NCBI RefSeq assembly: GCF_024764775.1
Contig: NZ_JALIGC010000040.1
Location: 682,001-746,000 of the forward strand
Length of the DNA: 64,000 nucleotides
Source of the DNA: Scandinavium manionii
Lineage (GTDB): Bacteria; Pseudomonadota; Gammaproteobacteria; Enterobacterales; Enterobacteriaceae
Direction of reading: 5' to 3'
In this document: positions 50,511-61,232 of the stretch, in pieces
Layout of the letters: each line of letters begins with the position of its first letter
Numbering within the stretch: the first letter of the stretch is position 1
Translations under genes and position numbers: made by a program
Notes under the pieces: model-generated
Seen by the model: only the letters and a program-made list of their open reading frames with translations
Told to the model about the DNA's origin: nothing
The model's database searches: none

Positions 50511-52865
50511 CTATTTTACGGTCTCTACCTGCATGCCATACGGTGCATTTTGCAGTGCGAGGGCCAGAACTTCTTCAATGCGCTTAACAGGATGGATATC
50601 CAGATCGGCGATCACGTTATCAGGAATTTCTTCCAGATCGCGTTTATTTTCATCAGGAATCAGAACTGTCTTAATGCCACCACGGTGGGCTGCCAACAGT
50701 TTTTCCTTCAGACCGCCGATAGGCAGAACCTGGCCACGCAGCGTGATTTCACCGGTCATCGCAACATCGGCGCGTACCGGGTTACCGGTCAGACACGACA
50801 CCAGGGCGGTACACATCGCGATACCTGCACTTGGACCGTCTTTCGGCGTAGCCCCTTCCGGAACGTGAACGTGAATGTCACGTTTTTCGTAGAAGTCGCC
50901 ATTAATACCCAGCTTCTCTGCACGAGCACGCACCACAGTCAGCGCCGCCTGAATGGATTCCTGCATCACTTCACCGAGCGAGCCGGTATAGGTCAGTTTA
51001 CCTTTACCTGGAACGCACGCGGTTTCGATGGTCAACAGATCGCCACCCACTTCGGTCCACGCCAGGCCAGTCACCTGACCGACACGGTTTTCGCTGTCGG
51101 CGCGGCCAAAGTCAAAGCGCTGCACGCCAAGATAGTCATGCAGGTTTTCACCATTGATATCAATGTGCTTGAGCGTTTTGTCCAGCAGCAGCTGTTTCAC
51201 CGCTTTACGGCACAGTTTGGAGATTTCACGCTCCAGACTACGCACGCCCGCTTCACGGGTGTAGTAGCGAATGATGCTGACAATCGCACTGTCATCGACC
51301 GTAATTTCGCTCGGCTTCAGCGCATTTCGCTCAATCTGCTTCGACAGCAAATGACGTTTCGCGATGTTCAGCTTTTCGTCTTCGGTGTAACCGGACAGAC
51401 GAATCACTTCCATACGATCCAGCAGTGGAGCCGGAATGTTCATGGAGTTAGAGGTCGCCACAAACATCACATCGCTGAGATCGTAATCGACTTCCAGATA
51501 GTGATCGTTGAACGCCACGTTCTGTTCTGGATCAAGGACTTCCAGCAGAGCTGACGCCGGATCACCGCGCATGTCGGACGACATTTTGTCGATTTCATCC
51601 AGCAGGAACAGCGGGTTTTTAACGCCCACTTTCGCCATTTTCTGGATAAGTTTACCCGGCATGGAACCGATGTAAGTCCGACGGTGACCGCGAATTTCCG
51701 CTTCGTCACGCACGCCGCCCAGCGCCATACGGATGTACTTACGTCCGGTCGCTTTCGCGATGGACTGACCCAGAGACGTTTTACCAACCCCTGGCGGTCC
51801 TACCAGACACAAAATTGGGCCTTTGAGTTTGTTCACGCGGCTCTGGACTGCGAGATACTCGAGAATGCGGTCTTTCACGCGTTCCAGGCCGTAATGGTCG
51901 GTATCGAGAACCTCCTGCGCCTGACGCAGATCCTTTTTAACTTTGCTGCGTGCGGTCCATGGAACCTGCACCATCCAGTCAATGTAGCCACGAACGACGG
52001 TCGCTTCCGCAGACATTGGCGACATCATTTTCAGCTTCTGCAGCTCAGCTTCGGCCTTCTCTTTTGCCTCTTTCGGCATTTTAGAGGCGTCAATTTTACG
52101 CTTCAGGGCTTCATTTTCGTCCGGCGCATCGTCCATCTCGCCGAGTTCTTTCTGAATGGCTTTCATTTGCTCGTTCAGATAGTACTCGCGCTGGGATTTC
52201 TCCATCTGCTTTTTGACGCGATTGCGAATACGTTTCTCAACCTGCAGCAGATCGATCTCCGACTCCATCATCGCCATCAGGTATTCCAGACGCTCGTTGA
52301 TGTCGGACATTTCCAGCACGGACTGTTTGTCAGTCAGCTTCAGCGGCATGTGCGCTGCGATGGTGTCCGCCAGACGTGCAGGATCATCGATGCTGTTGAG
52401 CGACGTCAGCACTTCTGGTGGGATTTTCTTGTTGAGCTTGATATAGCCTTCGAACTGGCTAATGGCAGTGCGTACCAGCACTTCCTGCTCGCGCTCGTCG
52501 ATTGCCGGAGACTCGAGGTACTCCGCTTTCGCCGAGAAATGCTCGCCGTCGTCAGACAGCGCGGAAATACGCGCACGCTGCAAGCCTTCAACCAGCACTT
52601 TGACGGTACCGTCAGGCAGCTTCAGCATCTGCAAAATAGAGGCCACGGTCCCGACGGTGAAAAGATCGTTTACACCCGGCTCATCCGTTGACGCGTCTTT
52701 CTGAGCAACCAGCATGATTTTTTTATCATGGTCCATGGCCGCTTCGAGACAACGGATAGATTTTTCCCGCCCTACAAATAAGGGAATGACCATGTGCGGA
52801 TAAACCACCACATCGCGCAACGGCAATACGGGGATTTCAATGCGTTCAGAACGCTCAGGATTCAT
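50511..52865 (-). CDS. lon: ATP-dependent protease Lon
   Basis: A 784-residue hexameric AAA+ protease, the same length as E. coli Lon, that degrades misfolded proteins and regulators such as SulA, RcsA and antitoxins. It has an N-terminal substrate domain, Walker A GPPGVGKTSLGQ (about 356), Walker B LLDEIDKMS, and the serine-lysine dyad with Ser679 in PKDGPSAGIAM. The start at 52865 agrees with the orthologue; upstream codons run into the sigma-32-type promoter region. Confidence 0.98.
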   Translation of the reverse strand: MNPERSERIEIPVLPLRDVVVYPHMVIPLFVGREKSIRCLEAAMDHDKKIMLVAQKDASTDEPGVNDLFTVGTVASILQMLKLPDGTVKVLVEGLQRARISALSDDGEHFSAKAEYLESPAIDEREQEVLVRTAISQFEGYIKLNKKIPPEVLTSLNSIDDPARLADTIAAHMPLKLTDKQSVLEMSDINERLEYLMAMMESEIDLLQVEKRIRNRVKKQMEKSQREYYLNEQMKAIQKELGEMDDAPDENEALKRKIDASKMPKEAKEKAEAELQKLKMMSPMSAEATVVRGYIDWMVQVPWTARSKVKKDLRQAQEVLDTDHYGLERVKDRILEYLAVQSRVNKLKGPILCLVGPPGVGKTSLGQSIAKATGRKYIRMALGGVRDEAEIRGHRRTYIGSMPGKLIQKMAKVGVKNPLFLLDEIDKMSSDMRGDPASALLEVLDPEQNVAFNDHYLEVDYDLSDVMFVATSNSMNIPAPLLDRMEVIRLSGYTEDEKLNIAKRHLLSKQIERNALKPSEITVDDSAIVSIIRYYTREAGVRSLEREISKLCRKAVKQLLLDKTLKHIDINGENLHDYLGVQRFDFGRADSENRVGQVTGLAWTEVGGDLLTIETACVPGKGKLTYTGSLGEVMQESIQAALTVVRARAEKLGINGDFYEKRDIHVHVPEGATPKDGPSAGIAMCTALVSCLTGNPVRADVAMTGEITLRGQVLPIGGLKEKLLAAHRGGIKTVLIPDENKRDLEEIPDNVIADLDIHPVKRIEEVLALALQNAPYGMQVETVK

Positions 52866-52945
52866 AGAGCTCTCTCTTAGTTTAATGTCCGCCAGGTAGT
52901 CAATGGCGCCACTGTGCTTCACGCCACCGTTAACATGTAATCCAG

Positions 52946-52974
52946 TATATGGGGATGTTTCCCACACATTCAAC
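52946..52974 (-). promoter_or_regulatory. Sigma-32 heat-shock promoter of lon
   Basis: On the minus strand -35 GTTGAAT (52968-52974) and -10 CCCCATATA (52946-52954) are separated by 13 bp. These match the E. coli lon heat-shock promoter in both sequence and spacing. Confidence 0.88.
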
Positions 52975-52994
52975 GGGAGGAATACAGGAAAAGT

Positions 52995-53021
52995 AAAAGG
53001 GGGATAAAATATCCCCCTTTT
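52995..53021 (-). terminator. Terminator after clpX
   Basis: AAAAGGGGGATA (52995-53006) and TATCCCCCTTTT (53010-53021) form a perfect 12-bp stem with a 3-nt loop, 28 bp after the clpX stop. Confidence 0.92.
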
Positions 53022-53048
53022 GGTTAACTGACTGAGTAATTTGGTGAA

Positions 53049-54323
<1,275 letters not shown>

Positions 54324-54429
54324 GAGTCCAAACCTCTTTCTAAGTTCTTTGTGCCGCACATGACGACGCAAATGCCAGTCTTAACGGAATGCCGCCCTAA
54401 ACAGTATAGCGGCACTCGACGCAGTGGCA

Positions 54430-55053
54430 TTATTTACGATGGGTCAAAATGGAGTCGACCAGGCCGTACTCAACTGCTTCAGACGCAGCGAGGAAGCGGT
54501 CGCGCTCGGTATCGCGCTCAATCTGCTCAAGAGATTGACCCGTGTGTTGCGCCATAAGTTCATTCATGCGCGCTTTAACTTTCAGGATTTCACGGGCGTG
54601 GATTTCAATATCCGTCGCCTGGCCCTGATAGCCGCCCAGCGGCTGGTGAATCATCACGCGGGAGTTCGGCAGGCAGAAACGCTTGCCTTTCGCTCCAGCG
54701 GTCAACAAGAATGCACCCATTGAACACGCCTGCCCCATACAAATGGTGCTGACGTCTGGCTTAATGAACTGCATGGTGTCGTAGATGGACATCCCTGCAG
54801 TGATGACGCCGCCTGGGGAGTTGATGTACAGGTAAATGTCTTTTTCCGGGTTTTCCGCTTCCAGAAACAGCATCTGCGCTACGATCAGGTTCGCCATGTG
54901 GTCTTCCACCTGGCCTGTCAGAAAGATAACGCGCTCCTTGAGCAGACGGGAGTAGATATCAAAAGAACGTTCACCGCGTGAGGTCTGTTCGATGACCATT
55001 GGCACCAGGGCCATATGGGGTGCAAAGTTATCTCGTTCGCCACTGTATGACAT
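54430..55053 (-). CDS. clpP: ClpP protease subunit
   Basis: A 207-residue serine protease, same length as the E. coli precursor. The catalytic triad has Ser111 in GQACSMGAF and His136 in VMIHQP, with Asp in the C-terminal IERDTERDRF region. The propeptide is removed near residue 14. It assembles as two heptameric rings with ClpX or ClpA. It is upstream of clpX in one operon and has a sigma-32-type promoter. Confidence 0.98.
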   Translation of the reverse strand: MSYSGERDNFAPHMALVPMVIEQTSRGERSFDIYSRLLKERVIFLTGQVEDHMANLIVAQMLFLEAENPEKDIYLYINSPGGVITAGMSIYDTMQFIKPDVSTICMGQACSMGAFLLTAGAKGKRFCLPNSRVMIHQPLGGYQGQATDIEIHAREILKVKARMNELMAQHTGQSLEQIERDTERDRFLAASEAVEYGLVDSILTHRK

Positions 55054-55144
55054 GTCCGTCTCCTGGATAAAAAGTGAAAATACCTGCTGTACTGATTGTA
55101 ACCTTGCGGACGGATCATCAGCCAGTCAATCTACTGCTTCCCCT

Positions 55145-55174
55145 TTTATGGGGGTGATACTGCCCTATTTCAAG
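55145..55174 (-). promoter_or_regulatory. Sigma-32 heat-shock promoter of clpP
   Basis: On the minus strand CTTGAAA (55168-55174) and CCCCATAAA (55145-55153) are separated by 14 bp, matching the sigma-32 consensus. The element lies about 92 bp upstream of clpP. Confidence 0.85.
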
Positions 55175-55246
55175 CATAACAATATTTTGCTGTAACGCTA
55201 ACACCGAAACAGCGTTTTGGCACGTATCGTCATCTATTACAGTGAT

Positions 55247-55280
55247 AAAAAAAACCCGCTACCAAAGGCAACGGGTTTTT
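55247..55280 (-). terminator. Terminator after tig
   Basis: On the minus strand AACCCGTTGCC and GGTAGCGGGTT form an 11-bp stem (with wobble pairs) around TTT, followed by a T run. Confidence 0.88.
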
Positions 55281-55310
55281 CGCTCAAACTTTAAACCGTG
55301 AAGGCGTTAA

Positions 55311-56609
55311 TTACGCCTGCTGGTTCATCAGTTCGTTGAAAGAAGTCGCTTTTTCAGACACTTTCGCTTTGTTCAGAACGGCTTCGACAGCCTGTTCTTC
55401 CAGAGCTACATTGCGCATGTTGTCCATCAGCTCTTTGTTTTTGCTGTAGAACTCGATAACTTCTGTTGGATCTTCGTACGCAGCAGCCATCTCTTCGATC
55501 AGAACTTTAACGCGGTCTTCGTCAGCTTTCAGCTCGTGGGTACGAATCACTTCGCCCAGCAGCAGGCCAACAACAACGCGGCGTTTAGCCTGCTCTTCGA
55601 ACAGCTCGCGTGGCAGCTCCATCGCTTGCTTGGCGTTGCCACCAAAGCGCTGTGCAGCCTGCTGACGCAGTACGTCAATTTCGCTGTCGATCAGGGCAGC
55701 AGGAACGTCGATGTCATTGGCGGTAACCAGACCGTCGATTGCCTGAGACTTGATACGGTTTTTAACCGCGCCTTTCAGCTCGCGTTCCATGTTTTTACGT
55801 ACTTCAGCGCGCAGACCGTCTACGGAACCATCATCAACGCCGAAACGTTTGATGAATTCTGCAGTCAGTTCTGGCAGCTCACGCTCTTCAACTTTCTTCA
55901 GGTTGATAGCGAATTTCGCTGCTTTACCCTTCAGGTTTTCTGCGTGGTAATCTTCCGGGAAATTCACGTCGATAGTGAATTCTTCGCCTGCTTTGTGGCC
56001 TTTGATACCGTCTTCAAAGCCTGGGATCATACGACCCTGGCCCATTGCCAGCACGAAATCAGTGGCTTTGCCGCCTTCGAATTCTTCGCCGTCAATAGAA
56101 CCGGAGAAGTCAACGGTAACGCGATCTTCATCGGCTACAGCGCCTTCTTTATCTTTCCAGGTCGCCTGCTGCTTGCGCAGAGTGTCCAGCATGCCGTCAA
56201 CGTCAGCATCCGTCACTTCTACAACCGGTTTTTCAACTTCGATTGCGTCCAGACCCTGCAGTTCTACTTCTGGGTAAACTTCAAACTCAACAGAGTAAGT
56301 GAAGTCTTCACCCAGTTTGTACTCGCCCGGAACGTAAGTCGGGGAGCCTGCTGGATTGATTTTCTCTTTGATGATCGCATCAACGAAGTTGCGGCTCATC
56401 AGGTCGCCCAGCACGTCCTGGCGAACAGAGGCGCCATAACGCTGAGCAACAACATTCATCGGTACTTTCCCTTTACGGAAACCGTCGATGCGAACTTTTT
56501 TCGCTACGTTGACCAGCTCGCTATTTACAGCTTTTTCGATGCTGTCAGCAGCGATAGTAATCGTTACACGGCGGCCAAGGCCCTGAGTGGTTTCAACTGA
56601 AACTTGCAT
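55311..56609 (-). CDS. tig: Trigger factor, ribosome-bound chaperone
   Basis: A 432-residue chaperone equal in length to E. coli trigger factor. It docks at the ribosomal exit via the signature GFRKGKVP (about residues 43-50), has a peptidyl-prolyl isomerase domain (about 150-245, AVADEDRVTVDFSGSIDGEEF) and a helical C-terminal cradle ending SFNELMNQQA. It acts on most nascent cytosolic chains. It lies upstream of the clpP-clpX operon and follows bolA in the same orientation. Confidence 0.98.
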   Translation of the reverse strand: MQVSVETTQGLGRRVTITIAADSIEKAVNSELVNVAKKVRIDGFRKGKVPMNVVAQRYGASVRQDVLGDLMSRNFVDAIIKEKINPAGSPTYVPGEYKLGEDFTYSVEFEVYPEVELQGLDAIEVEKPVVEVTDADVDGMLDTLRKQQATWKDKEGAVADEDRVTVDFSGSIDGEEFEGGKATDFVLAMGQGRMIPGFEDGIKGHKAGEEFTIDVNFPEDYHAENLKGKAAKFAINLKKVEERELPELTAEFIKRFGVDDGSVDGLRAEVRKNMERELKGAVKNRIKSQAIDGLVTANDIDVPAALIDSEIDVLRQQAAQRFGGNAKQAMELPRELFEEQAKRRVVVGLLLGEVIRTHELKADEDRVKVLIEEMAAAYEDPTEVIEFYSKNKELMDNMRNVALEEQAVEAVLNKAKVSEKATSFNELMNQQA

Positions 56610-56870
56610 CTTGTTACCTCAAAAAAATCACAGTGCTCGGTCAACTCTGGAAGCACGTATCGATGGCTTCGCAGAACCGGGATGTTCTCTTCAATGCAGA
56701 ATACAATCCCTGTTGCCAGAATCATCCCGAAGACATTCCGAAAATAAGACGCAGCATTATAGCGGCATCACTGTAGTGAGTCGAGAACGGTAATGCCGCA
56801 TGGATGCGCCATTTTTCACAGTTTTGAGGTAATTTTGACCCAAAAAATGCGTTGCTCGCTCAAAATTCAA

Positions 56871-56898
56871 ACAAAACAAAACGGCCCGCAGGCCGTTT
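56871..56898 (-). terminator. Terminator after bolA
   Basis: AAACGGCC/GGCCGTTT form an 8-bp perfect stem with a 4-nt loop; the minus strand then reads TTGTTTTG. Confidence 0.85.
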
Positions 56899-56955
56899 CT
56901 CATTTAATCTGTACGCAACATACTGGAAAAGTTCCGGCAGTTGCAAATGCGAATT

Positions 56956-57273
56956 TTACGCGATACTGCCCGCGCCGCGACAAGGTGGTGATGCAAAGAC
57001 AGTATCTTGCAACCCTTCCCACTCTTTCACGGTGTAAGTATGCAACGCCAGCGCATGCACGGTCGTGGATAATTCAGCGGTTAAAGTGCCATAAATCATG
57101 CGGTGACGGTTAAGAAAGCGTTCTCCGGCAAAGCGATCGCTGACCAGCACCACTTTAAAGTGACTTTCGGAGCCGGCCGGGACATTGTGGCGATAACTTT
57201 CGTCCACCACTTCGAGGAATAAGGGTTCAAACGCTGCCCTTAATTTTTCTTCTATCTGTTCACGTATCATCAT
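56956..57273 (-). CDS. bolA: Stress morphogene regulator BolA
   Basis: A 105-residue BolA protein, same length as E. coli, which causes round morphology and partners monothiol glutaredoxins in iron-sulfur handling. It has the family helix-turn-helix-like region VPAGSESHFKVVLVSDRFAG and FLNRHRMIYGTL, with His and Cys residues typical of BolA (TVHALALHTY, SPPCRGAG). The gap of 306 bp to yajG on the other side holds the divergent promoters; I saw no additional gene there. Confidence 0.96.
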   Translation of the reverse strand: MMIREQIEEKLRAAFEPLFLEVVDESYRHNVPAGSESHFKVVLVSDRFAGERFLNRHRMIYGTLTAELSTTVHALALHTYTVKEWEGLQDTVFASPPCRGAGSIA

Positions 57274-57579
57274 GAATTTACTCCTCCGACAACGCTGAGA
57301 TGCCGCCCTTCCCTTTAAATGTTAGCCGCTTTTACCGTTTCCATTACATCAAGACAACAAAAATTTAGCTTTCGTCTGTATTTTTCAGTCAAACGGATGA
57401 ACTTTGTGCCCTCCCATAGACGAATAATCGCAAAAAAGAGTGCGAAATCGGGCTTGCGCTCAGAAAACGCTCAACACGATGAATTTACATGCGTTGCCCA
57501 CTTCCCCTTGCCGTTGGCAATGTTATGATGGCGGGAATTTTTCGCCCGTTGAACAACAGTGACGCTGAGAGTCTTATTT

Positions 57580-58158
57580 ATGTTAAAAAAAATCCTCTTC
57601 CCGTTGGTTGCGATGTTTATGCTGGCCGGTTGTGCCAAGCCGCAAACGACTATTGATGTAGCACCAAAAATCACCCTGCCTTCACAGGATCCTAGCCTGA
57701 TGGGCGTAACTGTCAGCATCAACGGTGCTGACCAGCGTCCGGACCAGGCGCTGGCAAAAGTGACCCGTGATAACCAGCTTGTGACGCTGACCGCTTCCCG
57801 CGACCTGCGTTTCCTGCTGCAGGAAGTACTTGAGAAGCAGATGACCGCACGCGGTTATATGATTGGGCCGAACGGTGCCGTCGATCTGCAGATCATCGTC
57901 AACAACCTGTATGCTGACGTGTCTCAGGGCAACGTGCGCTACAACATCTCCACCAAAGCTGACATCGCCATCATCGCCACCGCGAAGAACGGTAATAAGA
58001 TGAACAAAAACTATCGCGCAAGCTATCAGGTTGAAGGTGCTTTCACGGCGAACAACCAGAATATTGCTAACGCGGTTAACAGCGTGCTGACGGATACCAT
58101 TGCCGATATGGCTCAGGACACCAGCGTCCACGACTTCATCAAACAGAACGCCCGTTAA
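57580..58158 (+). CDS. yajG: YajG family lipoprotein
   Basis: A 192-residue lipoprotein equal in length to E. coli YajG. It has a signal peptide with lipobox LAGC (Cys about residue 16) and the YajG domain (DQALAKVTRDNQLVTLTASR, YMIGPNGAVDLQIIVNNLYADV). The function is not established. It is encoded just upstream of ampG. The ATG at 57580 gives a normal signal; seven extra codons upstream do not. Confidence 0.93.
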   Translation: MLKKILFPLVAMFMLAGCAKPQTTIDVAPKITLPSQDPSLMGVTVSINGADQRPDQALAKVTRDNQLVTLTASRDLRFLLQEVLEKQMTARGYMIGPNGAVDLQIIVNNLYADVSQGNVRYNISTKADIAIIATAKNGNKMNKNYRASYQVEGAFTANNQNIANAVNSVLTDTIADMAQDTSVHDFIKQNAR

Positions 58159-58164
58159 GTCTTT

Positions 58165-58189
58165 CTGACCCGGCCCTGCGCCGGGTCAG
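58165..58189 (+). other. Stable hairpin between yajG and ampG
   Basis: CTGACCCGGC and GCCGGGTCAG form a perfect 10-bp stem around CCTGC. It ends 12 bp before the ampG start codon and lacks a long T run, so it may partly terminate yajG transcription or limit access to the ampG ribosome-binding region, which has no strong Shine-Dalgarno sequence. Confidence 0.55.
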
Positions 58190-58201
58190 TTATTTATGAC
58201 C

Positions 58202-59677
58202 ATGTCCAACCAATACTTACGCATTTTCCAGCAGCCCAAATCAGCGATCCTGTTGATACTCGGCTTCGCCTCCGGTTTACCTCTGGCGCTCACATCTGGC
58301 ACGCTTCAGGCATGGATGACCGTCGAGAACATCGATCTTAAAACCATCGGTTTCTTCTCTCTTGTCGGCCAGGCCTACGTCTTTAAATTCCTGTGGTCGC
58401 CGATGATGGACCGCTACACGCCGCCATTTTTGGGGCGCCGTCGTGGCTGGCTGCTGACCACGCAGATCCTGCTCTTGTTCTCGATTGCGGCGATGGGTTT
58501 CCTTGAACCGACGTCACAATTGCGCTGGATGGCGGCTCTTGCGGTGGTGATCGCCTTCTGCTCGGCGTCGCAGGACATCGTTTTCGATGCATGGAAAACC
58601 GACGTTCTGTCGCCGGAAGAACGCGGCACCGGGGCAGCAATCAGCGTGCTGGGCTATCGTCTGGCGATGCTGGTATCTGGCGGACTGGCCCTGTGGCTGG
58701 CCGATCAGTGGCTCGGCTGGCAGGCCATGTACTGGCTGATGGCGGCGCTGATGATCCCGTGCATTATCGCCACGCTGGTTGCACCTGAACCAAGCGATGT
58801 CATTCCTGCGCCAAAAACCCTGGAACAGGCCGTCGCCGAACCGCTGCGTGATTTCTTTGGTCGTAACAATGCCTGGCTGATTCTGCTGCTGATTGTCCTT
58901 TATAAGCTTGGCGACGCGTTCGCGATGAGTCTGACCACCACCTTCCTTATACGAGGGGTCGGTTTTGACGCGGGCGAAGTCGGGGTGGTGAATAAAACCC
59001 TCGGGCTGTTTGCCACCATCCTCGGCGCGCTGTACGGCGGCGTGCTGATGCAGCGTTTATCCCTGTTCCGCGCTTTGCTGATTTTCGGTATTTTGCAGGG
59101 CGCTTCCAATGCCGGTTACTGGCTGTTGTCGATTACGGACAAAAGCATGTTGACCATGGGCACGGCGGTGTTCTTTGAAAACCTGTGCGGCGGGATGGGA
59201 ACGGCGGCATTCGTCGCACTGTTAATGACGCTGTGCAACAAATCCTTCTCGGCGACGCAGTTCGCGCTGCTCTCTGCCCTTTCTGCGGTGGGTCGCGTGT
59301 ATGTCGGCCCGATTGCAGGCTGGTTCGTCGAAGCACACGGTTGGCCCACGTTTTATCTGTTCTCCGTATTTGCCGCTATTCCAGGTATTTTGCTGCTGAT
59401 GTTGTGTCGGCAAACGCTGGAATACACCTGGCGGAGCGAAAGCTTTATGCCGCGAACAGAATTCAAGGGCATCTATTCCATCGCCCTGCGGATCCTCGCC
59501 ATTGGCTGCCTGATCATCGGCGTCTGGCTGCTGCTGCTTATCATGAACGCGCTTGACCTGACGGCCTTCTCGTTCCTGACAGGCCTGCTGGAAGTGGGTG
59601 CGCTGATTGCCATTTGCGGCATCGTGCTGGGCGGTATCCTCGACGCTCTGGCATTACGCAAAACCCACCTCGTCTGA
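58202..59677 (+). CDS. ampG: Muropeptide permease AmpG
   Basis: A 491-residue inner-membrane permease, equal to E. coli AmpG, that imports GlcNAc-anhydroMurNAc and its peptides for cell-wall recycling. It has fourteen predicted membrane segments, with family features GFASGLPLALTSGTLQAWM and AFCSASQDIVFDAWKTDVL. Its cargo feeds AmpD/AmpR signalling to chromosomal AmpC in genera such as Enterobacter. The ATG at 58202 matches the orthologue start; an earlier ATG at 58196 is also possible. Confidence 0.96.
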   Translation: MSNQYLRIFQQPKSAILLILGFASGLPLALTSGTLQAWMTVENIDLKTIGFFSLVGQAYVFKFLWSPMMDRYTPPFLGRRRGWLLTTQILLLFSIAAMGFLEPTSQLRWMAALAVVIAFCSASQDIVFDAWKTDVLSPEERGTGAAISVLGYRLAMLVSGGLALWLADQWLGWQAMYWLMAALMIPCIIATLVAPEPSDVIPAPKTLEQAVAEPLRDFFGRNNAWLILLLIVLYKLGDAFAMSLTTTFLIRGVGFDAGEVGVVNKTLGLFATILGALYGGVLMQRLSLFRALLIFGILQGASNAGYWLLSITDKSMLTMGTAVFFENLCGGMGTAAFVALLMTLCNKSFSATQFALLSALSAVGRVYVGPIAGWFVEAHGWPTFYLFSVFAAIPGILLLMLCRQTLEYTWRSESFMPRTEFKGIYSIALRILAIGCLIIGVWLLLLIMNALDLTAFSFLTGLLEVGALIAICGIVLGGILDALALRKTHLV

Positions 59678-59689
59678 CCCGCAAAAACG

Positions 59690-59816
<127 letters not shown>

Positions 59817-60220
59817 ATTGCCGTTGTAGTTACTCTCAGTAATAATAACGGCAACAATTCATTTATTTTTCCCGATTGTTATTTTGTGCGTTATTTAATT
59901 TCGGAAATTACTGGCGCTTTTTAAGTTTCGGCATATTTCCTTAACCGATTCAGCTTTCATTCGATTATTTTTTTGTTTTTATGATGTCGTTAAGTTGATA
60001 ATTAATTGTTAACTTTTTGTGTGTTTTTCACCTTGTTTATGCCTATTGCCAGAGAAACAGATCCAATTCACCTCGTTTCGTTATAAAACTCCGGCAATGC
60101 GCTATCCGCCTGGATTTTAGACACAATCAGCAACATCTGTGACAGCCCCGGCAGAACCCAGTAACACCCGAAAGACACTTCTCCAATCATGTTTACAGTA
60201 ATGTAACCTTCCCGTAAAAT
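59817..60220 (+). promoter_or_regulatory. cyo operon promoter and upstream regulatory region
   Basis: A strong promoter is visible: -35 TTTACA (60192-60197), a 17-bp spacer, and -10 TAAAAT (60215-60220), about 50 bp before the cyoA ATG. The region upstream (59817-60191) has no gene. Its AT-rich part near 59985-60015 has repeated GTTAA sequences that could be ArcA boxes, fitting the known anaerobic repression of cyo, but this is weak evidence. Confidence 0.6.
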
Positions 60221-60269
60221 GCCCCCACACTTTAAACGCCACCAAATCCCGTGGAATTGAGGTCGTTAC

Positions 60270-61214
60270 ATGAGACTCAGGAAATACAATAAAAGCTTGG
60301 GATGGTTGTCATTAATCGCCAGCACTGTTTTACTCAGTGGTTGTGATTCTGCGCTACTTGACCCCAAAGGACAGATTGGACTGGAGCAACGTTCGCTGAT
60401 ACTGACGGCATTTGGCCTGATGTTAATCGTCGTCATTCCCGCCGTCTTGATGGCCGTTGGTTTCGCCTGGAAATACCGTGCGAGCAACAAAGATGCGAAG
60501 TATAGCCCTAACTGGTCACACTCCAATAAAGTGGAAGCTGTGGTCTGGACGGTGCCTATCCTTATCATCCTGTTCCTCTCCGTGTTGACCTGGAAAACCA
60601 CTCACGCGCTTGAGCCTAGCAAACCGCTGGCCCATGCCGAGAAGCCAATCACTATCGAAGTGATTTCCATGGACTGGAAATGGTTCTTCATTTACCCGGA
60701 GCAGGGCATTGCGACCGTTAACGAAATCGCTTTCCCGGCGAACGTTCCGGTTCAGTTCAAAGTCACCTCCAATTCCGTGATGAACTCGTTCTTTATCCCG
60801 CGTCTGGGCAGCCAGATTTATGCGATGGCCGGTATGCAGACAAACCTGCATCTGATTGCAAACGTTGCGGGCACCTACGACGGTATCTCCGCCAGCTACA
60901 GTGGCAAGGGCTTCTCTGGTATGAAGTTCAACGCTACTGCAACACCTGATCGCGCTACGTTCGACCAGTGGGTCGCGAAGGTGAAACAGTCTCAGAGCAC
61001 CATGAACGATATGGACGCTTATGAAAAACTGGCAGCGCCGAGCGAGTACAACAAGGTGGAATACTTCTCCAGCGTGAAACCTGATTTGTTCAAAGACGTT
61101 ATCAACAAATACATGGGTCACGGTCACATGGACATGAGCCAACCTGCCGGTGAGCATGCCTCACACGAAGGGATGGAAGGCATGGACATGAGTCACGCGG
61201 AAACCGCTCATTAA
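60270..61214 (+). CDS. cyoA: Cytochrome bo3 ubiquinol oxidase subunit II
   Basis: A 314-residue lipoprotein subunit of the proton-pumping quinol oxidase (315 in E. coli). It has a lipobox LLSGCDS, two transmembrane helices (about 45-70 and 90-110) and a periplasmic cupredoxin-like domain without the copper site of cytochrome c oxidases (MDWKWFFIYPEQGIATVNEI). The C-terminal tail is rich in Met/His. It is the first gene of cyoABCDE; cyoB starts 19 bp after the stop. Confidence 0.97.
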   Translation: MRLRKYNKSLGWLSLIASTVLLSGCDSALLDPKGQIGLEQRSLILTAFGLMLIVVIPAVLMAVGFAWKYRASNKDAKYSPNWSHSNKVEAVVWTVPILIILFLSVLTWKTTHALEPSKPLAHAEKPITIEVISMDWKWFFIYPEQGIATVNEIAFPANVPVQFKVTSNSVMNSFFIPRLGSQIYAMAGMQTNLHLIANVAGTYDGISASYSGKGFSGMKFNATATPDRATFDQWVAKVKQSQSTMNDMDAYEKLAAPSEYNKVEYFSSVKPDLFKDVINKYMGHGHMDMSQPAGEHASHEGMEGMDMSHAETAH

Positions 61215-61232
61215 GGGGCCGAGGAAGAAACG

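Noticed and set aside
51684..52691. Plus-strand frame opposite lon (335 codons)
   Set aside because: Antisense shadow of lon; composition is typical of complement frames in GC-rich genes.
59817..60191. Small gene or RNA in the ampG-cyoA gap
   Set aside because: After the ERIC element I see only AT-rich regulatory-type DNA and no frame with a ribosome-binding site.
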